Assembly: GCF_036850765.1 (NCBI RefSeq)
Contig: NC_089493.1
Coordinates: forward strand, 299,142,349 to 299,206,348
Reading direction: 5' to 3'
DNA: 64,000 nucleotides
Origin: Saccopteryx bilineata
Taxonomy: Eukaryota; Chordata; Mammalia; Chiroptera; Emballonuridae
Shown here piece after piece: positions 24,401 to 38,300 of the stretch (positions are counted from its first letter, which is position 1; the number at the start of each line of letters is the position of its first letter). The notes beneath the pieces were generated by a model. It did no database searches and was not told the origin of the DNA. It saw only the letters and a list, made by a program, of their open reading frames with translations. Position numbers and translations under genes: made by a program.

Positions 24401-27400
24401 TCTTGGGGACCGTCCTTGTCTCCTCAGTGACGTAAGGGGGACGCTCCTGTGTCTCCTCAAACACCAGACAGTCCTGTGTTCCCGCAGGCCCATCTTGGTG
24501 ACCGTCCTTGTCTCCTCAGTGACATCTGGGGGACGCTCCTGTGTCTCCTCAAACACCAGACAGTCCTGTGTTCCCGCAGTCCCATCTTGGGGACCGTCCT
24601 TGTCTCCTCAGTGATGTAAGGGGGACGCTTCTGTGTCTCCTCAAACACAGGACAGTCCTGTGTTCCTGCAGTCCCATCTTGGGGACCGTCCTTGTCTCCT
24701 CAGTGACGTAAGGGGGACGCTCCTGTGTCTCCTCAAACACCACAGAGCAGTCCGTGTCCCCTCAGTCCCGTCTTGGGGACCACCCTTGTCTCCTCAGTGA
24801 CATCTGGGGGACGCTCCTGTGTCTCCTCAAACAGGACAGCCCTGTGTTTGTGCAGTCCCATCTTGGGGACCGTCCTTGTCTCCTCAGTGACATCTGGGGG
24901 ACGCTCCTGTGTCTCCTCAAACACCAGACAGTCCTGTGTTCCCGCAGTCCCATCTTGGGGACAGTCCCTCTGTCTCCTCAGTGACATCTGGGGGTGCTCC
25001 TGTGTCTCCTCAAACACCAGACAGTCCTGTGTTCCCGCAGTCCCATCTTGGGGACAGTCCCTCTGTCTCCTCAGTGACATCTGGGGGTGCTCCTGTGTCT
25101 CCTCAAACACCAGACAGTCCTGTGTTCCCGCAGGCCCATCTTGGTGACCGTCCTTGTCTCCTCAGTGACGTCTGGGGGACGCTCCTGTGTCTCCTCAAAC
25201 ACCAGACAGTCCTCTGTTCCCGCAGTCCCATCTTGGGGACCGTCCTTGTCTCCTCAGTGATGTAAGGGGGACGCTCCTGTGTCTCCTCAAACACAGGACA
25301 GTCCTGTGTTCCTGCAGTCCCATCTTGGGGACCGTCCTTGTCTCCTCAGTGACGTAAGGGGGACGCTCCTGTGTCTCCTCAAACACCACAGAGCAGTCCG
25401 TGTCCCCTCAGTCCCGTCTTGGGGACCATCCTTGTCTCCTCAGTGACATATGGGGGACGCTCCTGTGTCTCCTCAAACAGGACAGTCCTGTGTTCCTGCA
25501 GTCCCATCTTGGGGACCGTCCTTGTCTCCTCAGTGACATCTGGGGGACGCTCCTGTGTCTCCTCAAACACCAGACAGTCCTGTGTTCCCGCAGTCCCATC
25601 TTGGGGACAGTCCCTCTGTCTCCTCAGTGACATCTGGGGGTGCTCCTGTGTCTCCTCAAACACCAGACAGTCCTGTGTTCCCGCAGTCCCATCTTGGGGA
25701 CAGTCCCTCTGTCTCCTCAGTGACATCTGGGGGTGCTCCTGTGTCTCCTCAAACACCAGACAGTCCTGTGTTCCCGCAGGCCCATCTTGGGGACCGTCCT
25801 TGTCTCCTCAGTGACATCTGGGGGACGTTCCTTTGTCTCCTTAAACACCAGACAGTCCTGTGTTCCTGCAGTTCCATCTTGGGGACCGTCCTTGTCTCCT
25901 CAGTGACGTAAGGGGGATGCTCCTGTGTCTCCTCAAACACCAGACAGTCCTGTGTTCCTGCAGTCCCATCTTGGGGACCGTCCTTGTCTCCTCAGTGACG
26001 TAAGGGGGACGCTCCTGTGTCTCCTCAAACACCAGACAGTCCTGTGTTCCCGCAGGTCCATCTTGGGGACCGTCCTTGTCTCCTCAGTGACGTCTTGGGG
26101 ACGCTCCTGTGTCTCCTCAAACACCAGACAGTCCTGTGTTCCTGCAGTCCCATCTTGGGGACCGTCCTTGTCTCCTCAGTGACGTAAGGGGGACACTCCT
26201 GTGTCTCCTCAAACAGCAGACAGTCCTGTGTTCCCGCAGTCCCATCTTGGGGACAGTCCCTCTGTCTCCTCAGTGACATCTGGGGGTGCTCCTGTGTCTC
26301 CTCAAACACCAGACAGTCCTGTGTTCCTGCAGTCCCATCTTGGGGACCGTCCTTGTCTCCTCAGTGACGTCTGGGGGACGCTCCTTTGTCTCCTTAAACA
26401 CCAGACAGTGCTGTGTTCCTGCAGTTCCATCTTGGGGACCGTCCTTGTCTCCTCAGTGACGTAAGGGGGATGCTCCTGTGTCTCCTCAAACACCAGACAG
26501 TCCTGTGTTCCTGCAGGCCCATCTTGGGGACCGTCCTTGTCTCCTCAGTGACATCTGGGGGTGCTCCTGTGTCTCCTCAAACACCAGACAGTCCTGTGTT
26601 CCCGCAGGCCCATCTTGGGGACCGTCCTTGTCTCCTCAGTGACATCTGGGGGTGCTCCTGTGTCTCCTCAAACACAGGACAGTCCTGTGTTCCCGCAGTC
26701 CCATCTTGGGGACCGTCCTTGTCTCCTCAGTGATGTAAGGGGGACACTCCTGTGTCTCCTCAAACACCACAGAGCAGTCCGTGTCCCCTCAGTCCCGTCT
26801 TGGGGACCGTCCTGAGTCCCCTCAGGACATCTGGATGTTCCCCGTCACCAGGGCTGGGTGGACCGTCCTCGGGGCATCAGAGAGCTCTCCCAGTGGAGGA
26901 GGGTAGCGAACACGTTGGTGACGCCGTGCTGCTGGTCCACGTCAGGCTCTACAAGGACAGGACGGCTGCCCTGGGGGACGTCGGACATGCAGGGAGTGAT
27001 GGCCCACGTGTCACGCACACCGCCCTCCATCACTGTCCCTCTGTGCCGACGTGCGGACGTTCAGCCACGGCTCAGAAACCCTCTGCTCGGGAGCGAGACG
27101 GCTGTCCCTGGCACATGCTCCCCGGCCCAGTGTCCTCCGTGCAAGGACACCAGCTACAGTGAGGGACGGCAGCCATGCTCCGGGGCACGGGGCTGCGCTC
27201 CAGCCGGCCGGGCTGTGGGAACTGGGTCATGGCAGGGATCCGGGCACCCGCACTGGCCCCCGGCTGCTCTGACCACACACACGGGCACACGCTGAGAGGA
27301 CCCAACGGGCCCGGTGTCCCTGCTGCTGGGTCTGCTCAGACCACACCCTGAAGGCCACTGTGCCCGGTGCCTGCTGAGCGCTGTGCGCCCGTGGGTGACG

Positions 27401-30400
27401 GCGAGGACCCTCAGCAGCCTTGTGTGGGCGGGCACAGCGCCCGTGGGTGAGGCGAGGACCCTCAGCAGCCTCGTGTGGGCGGGCACAGTGCCCGTGTGAC
27501 CCGTGGGCTTTCCATGCACTTCCCTTCACTTCTCACGGGACCCTCTCACTGACGACCACGCGGTGCCCCTTCCTCCTGGCCACCCACAGGGTGTGCCTGC
27601 GCACTCGGGGTGTCCCCGTGTGACGGGACAGACGTCTCGCGGTGCCGTGCTTCACATCTGACTGACTGATGAAGGCTGAGCATCCTTTCGTTTGTCCAAG
27701 GCAGTAACTTTTCCCTGCGAGTTCCTGCTCAGCTACTTTGCACAATGTTTTTGGTCCTCTTCTTACCAATTCCCAGGACCCCTGTGTTTGTCAGCACACA
27801 GGAGCTTTCTTTCCTGTAGTCACTATTTGAATCACCCCGACGGCATCCTCACCGGTGCTGGGGCTCGCTCACCTCCCCCAACGGCATCCTCACTGGTCCA
27901 GTGGACTTGGTCTCGCCCCCGACGGCATCCTCACCGGTGCTGGGGCTCGCTCACCTCCCCCAATGGCATCCTCACCGGTTCAGTGGACTTGGTCTCGCCC
28001 CCTGATGGCATCCTCACCGGTGCTAGGGCTCGCTGACCTCCCCTGACACCATCCTCACCGGTTCAGTGGACTTGGTCTCGCCCCCGACGGCATCCTCACC
28101 GGTCCAGTGGACTTGGTCTCGCCCCCGACGGCATCCTCACCGGTCCAGTGGACTTGGTCTCGCTCCCGACGGCATCCTCACCGGTTCAGTGGACTTGGTC
28201 TCGCCCCCGACGGCATCCTCACGGGTTCAGTGGACTTGGTCTCGCCCCTGACGGCATCCTCACTGGTCCAGTGGACTTGGTCTCGCCCCCGACGGCAACC
28301 TCACCGGTGCTGGGGCTCGCTCACCTCCCCCAATGGCATCCTCACCGGTTCAGTGGACTTGGTCTCGCTCCCAACGGCATCCTCACTGGTCCAGTGGACT
28401 TGGTCTCGCCCCCCGACGGCATCCTCACCGGTGCTGGGGCTCGCTCACCTCCCCCAATGGCATCCTCACCGGTGCTGGGGCTCGCTGACCTCCCCCGACG
28501 GCATCCTCACTGGTCCAGTGGACTTGGTCTCGCCCCCCGACGGCATCCTCACTGGTCCAGTGGACTTGGTCTCGCCCCCAACGGCATCCTCACCGGTGCT
28601 GGGGCTCGCTCACCTCCCCCAATGGCATCCTCACCGGTTCAGTGGACTTGGTCTCGCTCCCAACGGCATCCTCACTGGTCCAGTGGACTTGGTCTCGCCC
28701 CCCGACGGCCTCCTCACCGGTGCTGGGGCTCGCTGACCTCCCCCGACGGCATCCTCACCGGTTCAGTGGACTTGGTCTCGCCCCCCCGACGGCATCCTCA
28801 CCGGTGCTGGGGCTCGCTGACCTCCCCAACGGCATCCTCACCAGTGCTGGGGCTCGCTGACCTCCCCCGACGGCATCCTCACTGGTCCAGTGGACTTGGT
28901 CTCGCCCCCCGACGGCCTCCTCACCGGTGCTGGGGCTCGCTGACCTCCCCCGACGGCATCCTCACCGGTTCAGTGGACTTGGTCTCGCCCCCCGACGGCC
29001 TCCTCACCGGTGCTGGGGCTCGCTGACCTCCCCAACGGCATCCTCACCAGTGCTGGGGCTCGCTGACCTCCCCCGACGGCATCCTCACTGGTCCAGTGGA
29101 CTTGGTCTCGCCCCCCGACGGCATCCTCACCGGTCCTGGGGCTCGCTGACCTCCCCCGACGGCATCCTCACCGGTTCAGTGGACTTGGTCTCGCCCCCCG
29201 ACGGCCTCCTCACCGGTGCTGGGGCTCGCTGACCTCCCCAACGGCATCCTCACCAGTGCTGGGGCTCGCTGACCTCCCCCGACGGCATCCTCACGGGTCC
29301 AGTGGACTTGGTCTCGCCCCCCGACGGCATCCTCACCGGTTCAGTGGACTTGGTCTCGCCCCCCGACGGCATCCTCACCGGTTCAGTGGACTTGGTCTCG
29401 CCCCCCGACGGCATCCTCACGGGTCCAGTGGACTTGGTCTCGCCCCCCGACGGCATCCTCACGGGTTCAGTGGACTTGGTCTCGCCCCCGACGGCATCCT
29501 CACCGGTTCAGTGGACTTGGTCTCGCCCCCGACGGCATCCTCACGGGTTCAGTGGACTTGGTCTCGCCCCCGACGGCATCCTCACCGGTGCTGGGGCTGC
29601 GTGAACCCGACCTGAGCACGGGCTCCTGCTGGCAGACGTGCAGCAGAGGGCATCACGGGCACCCAGTCTGAGCTCTGTTCTGTGGCCCATCAAGAAGGGG
29701 CCACACCTGGTCAGGGACACATAGGCAGACAGACGGATGGAGAGACGGACGGCCAGCTCCAAGGGAGGACGCGTGCCGGGCCCACGTCCTGGACACAGCC
29801 GCATCCCAGGAAGGAGGGAAGCTGGACGGGCCACCTGCGTGGAGGGGACAGGGAGACACGGGGCACAGGGACCCCGACATCCTGTGTGGGAACAGCGCTG
29901 TCAGAGAAGAGAGCCGACAGGGAGCACACGGGAACAGGGGGAGCTGCCCGGAACACTGCCCCACAGGGAGGCTGACCGAGGGCAGGAAGAGGAGGGGACA
30001 GGGAGACATGGGGCACAGGGACCCCGACACCCTGTGTGGGAACAGTGCTGTCAGAGAAGAGAGCCGACAGGGAGCACACGGGAACAGGGGGAGCTGCCCG
30101 GAACACTGCCCCACAGGGAAGCTGACCAAGGGCAGGAAGAGGAGGGCCTCCAGGCAGAGAGGGAAGGGGGACAGGGAAGGAAGGGGTGATGGGGCGGGAG
30201 TCCGGGCCCTGTGAGGCCTCGAGCAGACACACCAAAGGAGATTTTTCTGCTGCTCTCTGCAGACCCGCCCCCACAGCTCGGCCACACCCACTGCCCCAGC
30301 AGGAAGGTTGCCCTCCTGGGGGACACATGTTCCTTCTCACCCATAGGCTGCTGACCCCACGCATGCCCACTGCGGCTCCTTCCCAGGAACTGTCACCCCA

Positions 30401-33400
30401 GGTCATCACCCCCCACAGACAACACGAGGCGCTCCCTCAGACCCCCACCTGCACTGGTCCTGTCCCCTCACTCAGCCTCATCTCAGAACCCAGAACTCCG
30501 CACAGCTCTAATGACAATGACGATTAGCAGCTCACAGCCAAGAATCACCAAACACAGACGGACACAGGCATGGGGGGGGGGGGGCAGCAGAACCTGAGAG
30601 CAGGTCGCACCTGCAGGGGCTCCAGACCTGCACGACCCGATACAGAACCAGCAGACTTCACGGACACAGGCACGGGGGGGGGGGGCAGAACCTGAGAGCA
30701 GGTCGCACCTGCACGGGCTCCAGACCCAGCACGACCCGATACAGAACCAGCAGACTTCACGGACACAGGCACGGGGGGTGGGGGCAGAACCTGAGAGCAG
30801 GTCGCACCTGCACAGGCTCCAGACCCAGCACGACCCGATACAGAACCAGCAGACTTCACGGACACAGGCACGGGGGGGGGGGGGGGGGCAGAACCTGAGA
30901 GCAGGTCGCACCTGCACGGGCTCCAGACCCAGCACGACCCGATACAGAACCAGCAGACTTCACGGACCTCCAGAAACATCAGAGATGCTTCAAAGTACAT
31001 GGGGAGAGAGAATATATTTAAGAGAAGCCCAAATTAAACTTTTAGAATGAAAACCAGCCCTGGCTGGATGGCTCAGTGGTACAGCATGGGCCCAGCGTGT
31101 GGATGTTCCAGGTTCGACTCCTGGTCAGGACACACAGGAGAAGTGACCATCTGCTTCTCCACTCCCCTTCCCCGTCGTCCTGCAGCCATGGTTGAATAGT
31201 TTGAGCAAGTTGGCCCCAGGCACTGAGGATGGCTCCATGGCCTCCGCCTCAGGTGCTAAAAAAGCTCAATTGCCAAGCAACAGAGCAATGGCCCAGATGG
31301 GCAGAGCATCACACCACACAGGGCTTGCAGTGGGTCCCAATCAGGGCACATGTGGGAGTCTCTCTGCTTCTCTGCCTGTCACTTAATTAAAAAAAAGAAA
31401 GAAATGAAAAGCAAATTAAGAGGAAACACTGTTGACAAGCAGCCACCAGGAAACAGAACAGAAAGGGGACCACCTTCAAAGGGGCAAACAGACCCGTCCC
31501 CAACTTTTCAACAGAAACCACAGATATGAGAAGTTGGAGGAAACAGTTGCTAAGCTAGAACCCTGCCTGCTGGGTGGGTCACAAAGGAATAACACTACAT
31601 TACCTTTCTATACCAGAAAAAGAACAAAACAGAAAGAAGCGTGTCCGTGAGCAGACACTGACCTGAGGCCACGCTGAGGGGCAGCCGGGTGGGAGCCAGG
31701 TGCCCAGGGGAAGTCTGACCACAGGGAGCTGTGGCGACCCACTCACCGAGCTTGTGAGTTTCGGCAGCGCACTGTAGCTCTGTTTAAAAACCCTCTCAGG
31801 ACATAAGAGCAGAGCACAGACATAAAGGTGAGGAAACAGGAGAGTCAAGACACTGGTTTTGCACCCAGAAACGTCACAGCAGGGGTCCCCAACCTTTTTT
31901 GGGCCACGGACCGGTTTAATGTCAGAAAATATCTTCACGGACCGGCCTTTAGTGTGGGACGGATAAACGTATCACGTGACCGAGACAAGCGTCAAGGGTG
32001 AGTCTTAGACGAATGGAACAGAGGGAATCTGGTCATTTTTAAAAAATAAAACATCATTCAGACTTAAATGTAAATAAAGCGGAAATAATGTAAGTTATTT
32101 ATTCTTTCTCTGCGGACCGGTACCAAATGGCCCACGGACCAGTACTGGCCTGCGGCCCGGGGGTTGGGGACCACTGCGTTACAGGGTTGATACGTCCACG
32201 GTGAGCAGTAGACTGGAGCAAAGGGTCAACTCCTCACTGGATGAGGAAATGATAAAAGGACACAGGAAAGGAGAGGGTGAAAAGAATCAAAATAGGACTG
32301 AAAATAAAACCGAGATGCATCAATAGTGGTAATAAATGTAAGTAGACTAAATACTCTATTTAAAAGACAAGGATGAGCCTGCCCAGGCGGTGGCGCAGTG
32401 GATAGAGCATCAGACCGGGATGCAGAGGACCCAGGTTCGAGACCCCGAGGTCGCCAGCTTGAGCATGGGCTCATCTGGTTTGAGCAAGGCTCACCAGCTT
32501 GGACCCAAGGTCGGTGGCTTGAGCAAGGGGTCACTTGGTCTGCTGTAGCCCCACGGTCAAGGCACATATGAGAAAGCAATCAATGAGCAACTAAGGTATC
32601 GCAATGAAAAACTGATGACTGATGTTTCTCATCTCTCTCTATTCCTGTCTGTCCCTATCTATCTCTCTCTCTTAAAAAAAACAAAAAAAAAGGACATTGA
32701 GAAATACCATATTTATTTATAAGCACAAGCACACCGGTTGGACTGTTTATAGAAGGACGAGACACAGGCACACAGGCACAGTGCTGGTGTGGGGACAGCA
32801 TGCTACCTAGTCCCCAGGACGCACAGACTCGGTATTCACCCTGAGTCTGCGGCAGCCACGCAGTCGGTAGAAACAGGCTCTGCTAGGACGTGGGCTAGCT
32901 CAGGTACACTGAACTCCGAACGGGTTTATCGGTGAGACCCCACTGTAAGCTGAGACATGTCTGTCTGTGAGGTAGTGTGGAGGGTGGACGGAAGGTGTGG
33001 ACAGCACTGGCAGGAATCCCCACATCACGAGGGGCCGATGGTGTCAACTCACGCCCCCGAGGTGCCCGCGCCCCGACACAGCGCACGCTGGTGGCAATGC
33101 GGTACACCGGCATGGAGGGGCGGGGCCGCTTCCCCGCACCCACCGCAGAGCTGACCGGACAAGGAGAAACACACCCGGCCGGTGCGGACGCGGAGGATTT
33201 GCAGCCTTAATCTCCGGGACACAAATAGAGTCCAGCACAGCTGCAGAGCACATTCCTTCCCGACACACGGGGGACAGTTGGGAGCCGGCCACCTCCCGGC
33301 CGCACAGGCTCGGCCGAGGCTGAGGGCCGTGGGCAGCGCTCCCTGACTGCCGCGTGATGAGCTGGACATGAGCGACAGCAGATGTAGCAGAAATGTGCAC

Positions 33401-35328
33401 ATGGGCAAGTGCGTGTGTGTCAGAGGAGTTCTGCAGCGGCCTTGGGGCTCCGCAAAGAAGAGCTGACGGGGTGAGGTGTTTGGTTCCCAGGCACTGAACC
33501 TTGACCCCACTCCACAGGACTCCACGCAGACTTGGCACGCTTGTCGCCAGGGCAACCATCAAGATGACCCCTGCCTCACTAAGAGCTATTTCTGGCCCAT
33601 CACAATTCCAGGAATCGCAGACACACCCGCGGGCCTCCCGGCACATGGGCTGCAGACAATCAGATGGACCGCAACAAGCCCTGTTCAGACAGTGTGCCGC
33701 GCAGTGGGTGCCAGAGTGCGGGCCGTCGCACGAGCAACCCCTCCAGGTGCTCTCTGCAAACACTGGTCTACTCTGTAGCCCCAGAGGCCGCATCACCCTC
33801 TGCGCCCCGTCTCCCTCCGTGCCCCGGGATCCTCCGTTCCCCATCTCCCTCCGCGCCCCGTCTCCCTTCGCGCCCCGTCTCCCTCCACGCCCTGGCGCCC
33901 TCCGCGCTCTATCATACTCGCAACCGTACGTCCCGCCCCCATACTCAACCACGCATTTACTGACCCGCCAAGGCTGCGTGGGGCATCCACACTGAAACAC
34001 ACTGCCGTGAAAGAAGCCGAAGTCCCCCACCCCCACCCCGCCTCCCTGCACAACCAGACCCCGTAGTCGTCGCTGCACCTCAGGGAACACGCACTTTACG
34101 TAACACGCATCGTCTGTCTTTCCTGAGAAGCACTGAGGGGACACATTTTCTGTAACATGACACAACTTCCTGCCGAGGGCATCCACGGATGTTTCCCAGT
34201 GAGTTTACTGTAGGACGAACAGCATCCTACAGCCATCCACTCACAAACGGGTCAAGTCGCGATGGAGGTCAAGGGCAGAGGACGTCCCAACGCACCCAAC
34301 ATCCTGGACCAGTGACGTATGTGAACCACCAAACGCCTGCCTTTCTGGTGTCCTACACAGGTCTCAGTGCCGCTGACTCCACTTCTAAGGTCTCCAAATT
34401 AAGATGAGTTTAAATAAATAGACTTTCCTTAAACCCAAGGAGCAAAGTGCCACCCTGCCACTTGCAGACAACATGCGCAACGTGGGAACAGAGCACTGGA
34501 AGATCTCAGAGGTTGTGTAAGAGTTGAAATGCGATCCTAGAAAACACTCCAACAATAACATCAGCAGAAAGGAGGTCTTTGTTTCCCCCAAATAGAATGG
34601 TCTGATTTGGTGTGATCTTTTTTTTTAGGCCATGACATGGCACTGACTTGCAGAGAAACACTAAAAGTGGCCACCTGCAGACTGCAAAGCAAGGGTTAGA
34701 CATCTCTGCCAAGCCCCGCGGGGGCAGGGGAGGAGACTCCACCACGGAGACACCTCCCATGACAAAGTGACTCTCAGAGGTCATGGAAACTCTCACACTT
34801 TACAGTATGTGGGCCCCTGACACTGATTCATAAAACACGCGCAACACATAGACAGGAAAACATGCTTTACTCCTCTGAGCGCCGACGACATGAAGGTGAA
34901 GTATAAAAGCCCTCAGTTACCGGAAACCACAGAAACGAACTCTGGCTTGTGTGGCATGTGAATGTCTCAATAAATCCCTGTAAAGGCACACTAGCTTGTA
35001 GCAGAGGCCACCACTGCAATACTGGTTGGTGTCTGTCACACGGAAGTCTCTCTTCTCCCACAACCCTGAGAAAGGCTGCAATGGGTGCTCACGGGGCGTC
35101 CCATGTTTACTGACAGACCGCACGACCCACTGCAGACCGCCACAATGTGGACGGCCACAATGCGTCCGCAGACCGCCCCGGCTCACCCGGTGAAGTTGGC
35201 TTCACAGCCGGTGGGCATCAGCCACCGCAGGACAAGAGACGCTGAGCCACTTTTTAAAGAACCCTGTCCCTAGCAAACTTTACAAGCGCAGGGAGCATGA
35301 GCCTCCCTACAGTGAGGGACCTGCCCCA

Positions 35329-35370
<42 letters not shown>

Positions 35371-38300
35371 CAGGTGGCAGGTGAGGCACGGAACCCCCCT
35401 CCCCCAGGCCCAACCGCACCAGGGACGCAGGGACAAGGTGAGGGACCCCTCACGCAGACACAGTGCACGCGCCCGACCTGCAGCTGCTGGAAGGCCTTGA
35501 GCCTCTTCTTGAACCGGGAAGGCAGAACGAAGTCACAGCCGCGGGCCAGGGAGGCCAGCTCCTGCCTCAGGTCGGGATCCTGGCGCAGGGACAGCTCCCT
35601 GAGCCGCATGTCGGCGCGCATGGGCCGGGTGCCGCGCTCACGGAGCTGGGGCTGGGCCTGGCCGGGGCCGGAGGGCTCGGGGCGGCAGCTGTGCCTGGCG
35701 GGACTGTGCGGGCGGCCGGGCTCAGCGCGCTCCATGCGCGGCCGGGCGGGCGCTCTGGGGGCCGGCCCTGGGCCGCACGCATTCCACAGGCTGAGGCGGG
35801 CACATGCTGGAGGGTGGGGGAAGGCCGGGCTGCTGCGCGGAGCAGCTGAGCTGGGAAGTCAGCAGGCGGCGGTCAGCAGGGAGCAGCAGGCGGTGAGAGC
35901 TGCCCTCCCTGCCTCCCTGCGCTGCTGCGTCCTGCTGTGGAGGGGTGTGGGGGCCGCGCTCTCGCTCGCTCGGGGCACGGGGACCTTCCCGCGGCTGGCT
36001 CAGCGCGGATGGACGAGCCAGTGAGCAGGTCGGTGCAGGGATGATCTGGGGACAGCGCCTGCTAGTCCTCAGGAGGGAGGGGACAAGGCGCTGGCTGCAG
36101 AGTGAGGTCTGCCCAGCAGCACAGGAGCCTGTCAGAGCGCTGACCCTGCGGCTGTGCTGGCCTGAGGAGCCAGGGCAGGGCAGCTGCTCCCACCCCGACA
36201 CAGAAAACAAAGGGGCTGCTGCACGCCCCTCCCTGCTTCCAGAGCTGACAGAACAGACTGCACTGCCCCGCAGCCTCGCCTTCTCCCCAAACTCCGGGCG
36301 GCACCGGCCGAGCTGCACGTGCTGGGAGGCGCCGTGGTAAGGGACTGTGACCTAGTGACCGCGGTGCAGACAAGGGGTGAGGACAGGGCTCAGAACCAGC
36401 CTGCCTGCCACACAGCCCAGGTGCCCCCCAGCCCGCCTGTCAGGAGGAAGCAGCCACTCAGCCCTGCTGGGATTGAGGTCCAGGAGGTCCCGCCATGGGA
36501 GCGCGAGGGAAAACCCTCCGCGGTAGACCGCAGTAACGCACAGGGCGCAGAGCGGCACTTCGGCCACCACCCGCAGCACGTGCATGCACCGGAACCCCGA
36601 GGGCCTTAGGACAGAAACAAGGACACGGTGCTGCCACAGAGGAGCTTGGAGGGCGGCCGTGCACACTGTGCAAGGGCTGTCTCTGGTGGCGGGACACCAG
36701 GAGCGTGTGTGCTGGCAGTGACACCGAGGAGGAGGTGGGATAACACGGAAACGGTGGCTCAGAGGGTTCTCCCAGGACATCCTGGCTCCTGAGCGGAGAG
36801 CCTCGGTGGGCCGATTCCTATAAGGGGCGTGGCCAGGCCCCTCTGCCCTGCGCCTGGTGGGGCGATCCTGACCACCCGAGTCCCGCACTCTATCAGGGTC
36901 CAAACCACGGTGTGGGGCTGCTGCCTCCTCCCCACAAGGGCCCCTCTTCCTATCTGAACCCCCACCTCTGTCTCCCCCCGTCCCCGGACGTCACCAGCCA
37001 GTGTCCACCACGTGGCAGGCGAGGCCCGCATGCTCAGGAGACCGGCTCCCTGCGTCAGGTCCAGTTCCCAGCTGTCTTGTTCTCCAAGCCAGTGAGAAAC
37101 CCAGGTGTCCCAGGAACAGGCACAGGGGGACCCTGAGCAGCTCAGCTGCCTCAGCCCTCCTGCCACGCAGCCTTTCTGAGCCAGCTGGCCCCACAGGGGC
37201 CGGGCAGGGGCTCCCTCCCAACAGTGCAGAGCTGCAGCTCCCAGGCCACATCTCAGGACCCCAGCTACGTCTCGTCAGCCCAGCGGTCAGCCTCACACTC
37301 ACAGGGTCCCCAAGACAAGTGGACACAGCCTCTGTGTCTCCAGGCCTCTGGGGCGGAGGACAGCCAAGAAACAGTTGGATCACTGGCACGAAGCAGACAC
37401 TCCATCCACCCTTCCCTGAGTCTCTCCGGCCTGTTTCCTCCCAGCAGCTGGAGGTCTGCAGAACCCTGAGCAGGAGGCCCAGCTCGACGGGCCCGTCCCC
37501 ACTCACAGCTGGACGGGCCGTACCCGCTCACACAGGTCCTGATCCTGCACGTCCCCGTGGCCCCTGGTCACTTCCCAGCACCAGGGCCCTCTACCCGGTC
37601 CCCAGTCCAGCACGTCACCTGCTCGGGTCACACAGGACAGAGCCCAGGCTGGCTTTCCTTCCTATTGCAATGTTCGCTCCACCTGACCCCCACTCTCCCC
37701 ATGCTCGTCAGGGTCGCCCCCTCGTTCTGCCTCTCTGCCTCACTGGCTCTACCCAAGTCTAGCTCCCTCCCCACTTCATCAATGTCCCCAGCACAGAGGT
37801 GTGACCCATCAAACTTCTCCAGACAGACGGGGCAACGCATGCAACCAGGAGGGACAGAAAACGGGGAGACACGTAAGCTGGGCCTAAGGCCAGGGTCCCT
37901 AACTGGGCCACCTGCTGAAACCCTGGTGCCACAGGCAGGAGGCCACTCAGCACCTCGATCTGACCTGGGCAGCATTTGAGGTGATGCTGGTCATGGGAAG
38001 CTCACCACAGGTCAGGTCAGCCTGGGGACGGCAGGGTGGCCAGGTGCACCCCTCAGACAGGCACGGTCACCTGCTCTGGCTGGGCTCCCGTCCTTGACCG
38101 GCTGCACCTGTACTGTCCCTTGTGTACCCGTCCTGTCCCTGTTCCCTGCAGACCTGGAAACAGAGTTGGTCCCCCCGCTTGAAAAGACGTGCAGGCCCTC
38201 CCTGCTGGCCTGCCCCAATCTGGGGGACTGCCCCCTGACCACGCCACGGAAGAGCCACCCAACGGCCCAACACAGACGCGCAAGCTGGGCCAACGTGGTC

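Noticed and set aside
20440..26825. CRISPR-like array
   Set aside because: Units are contiguous without unique spacers and lie in a vertebrate intron. It is a minisatellite.
33044..34186. Minus-strand open frame of 380 codons
   Set aside because: It has no recognisable domain, crosses a short tandem repeat, and resembles ordinary GC-rich sequence with few stops.
37628..37975. [14 protein letters not shown] zinc finger or RING hint in a minus-strand frame
   Set aside because: There is a single CxxC only, with no further ligand residues, no splice context and no family match.
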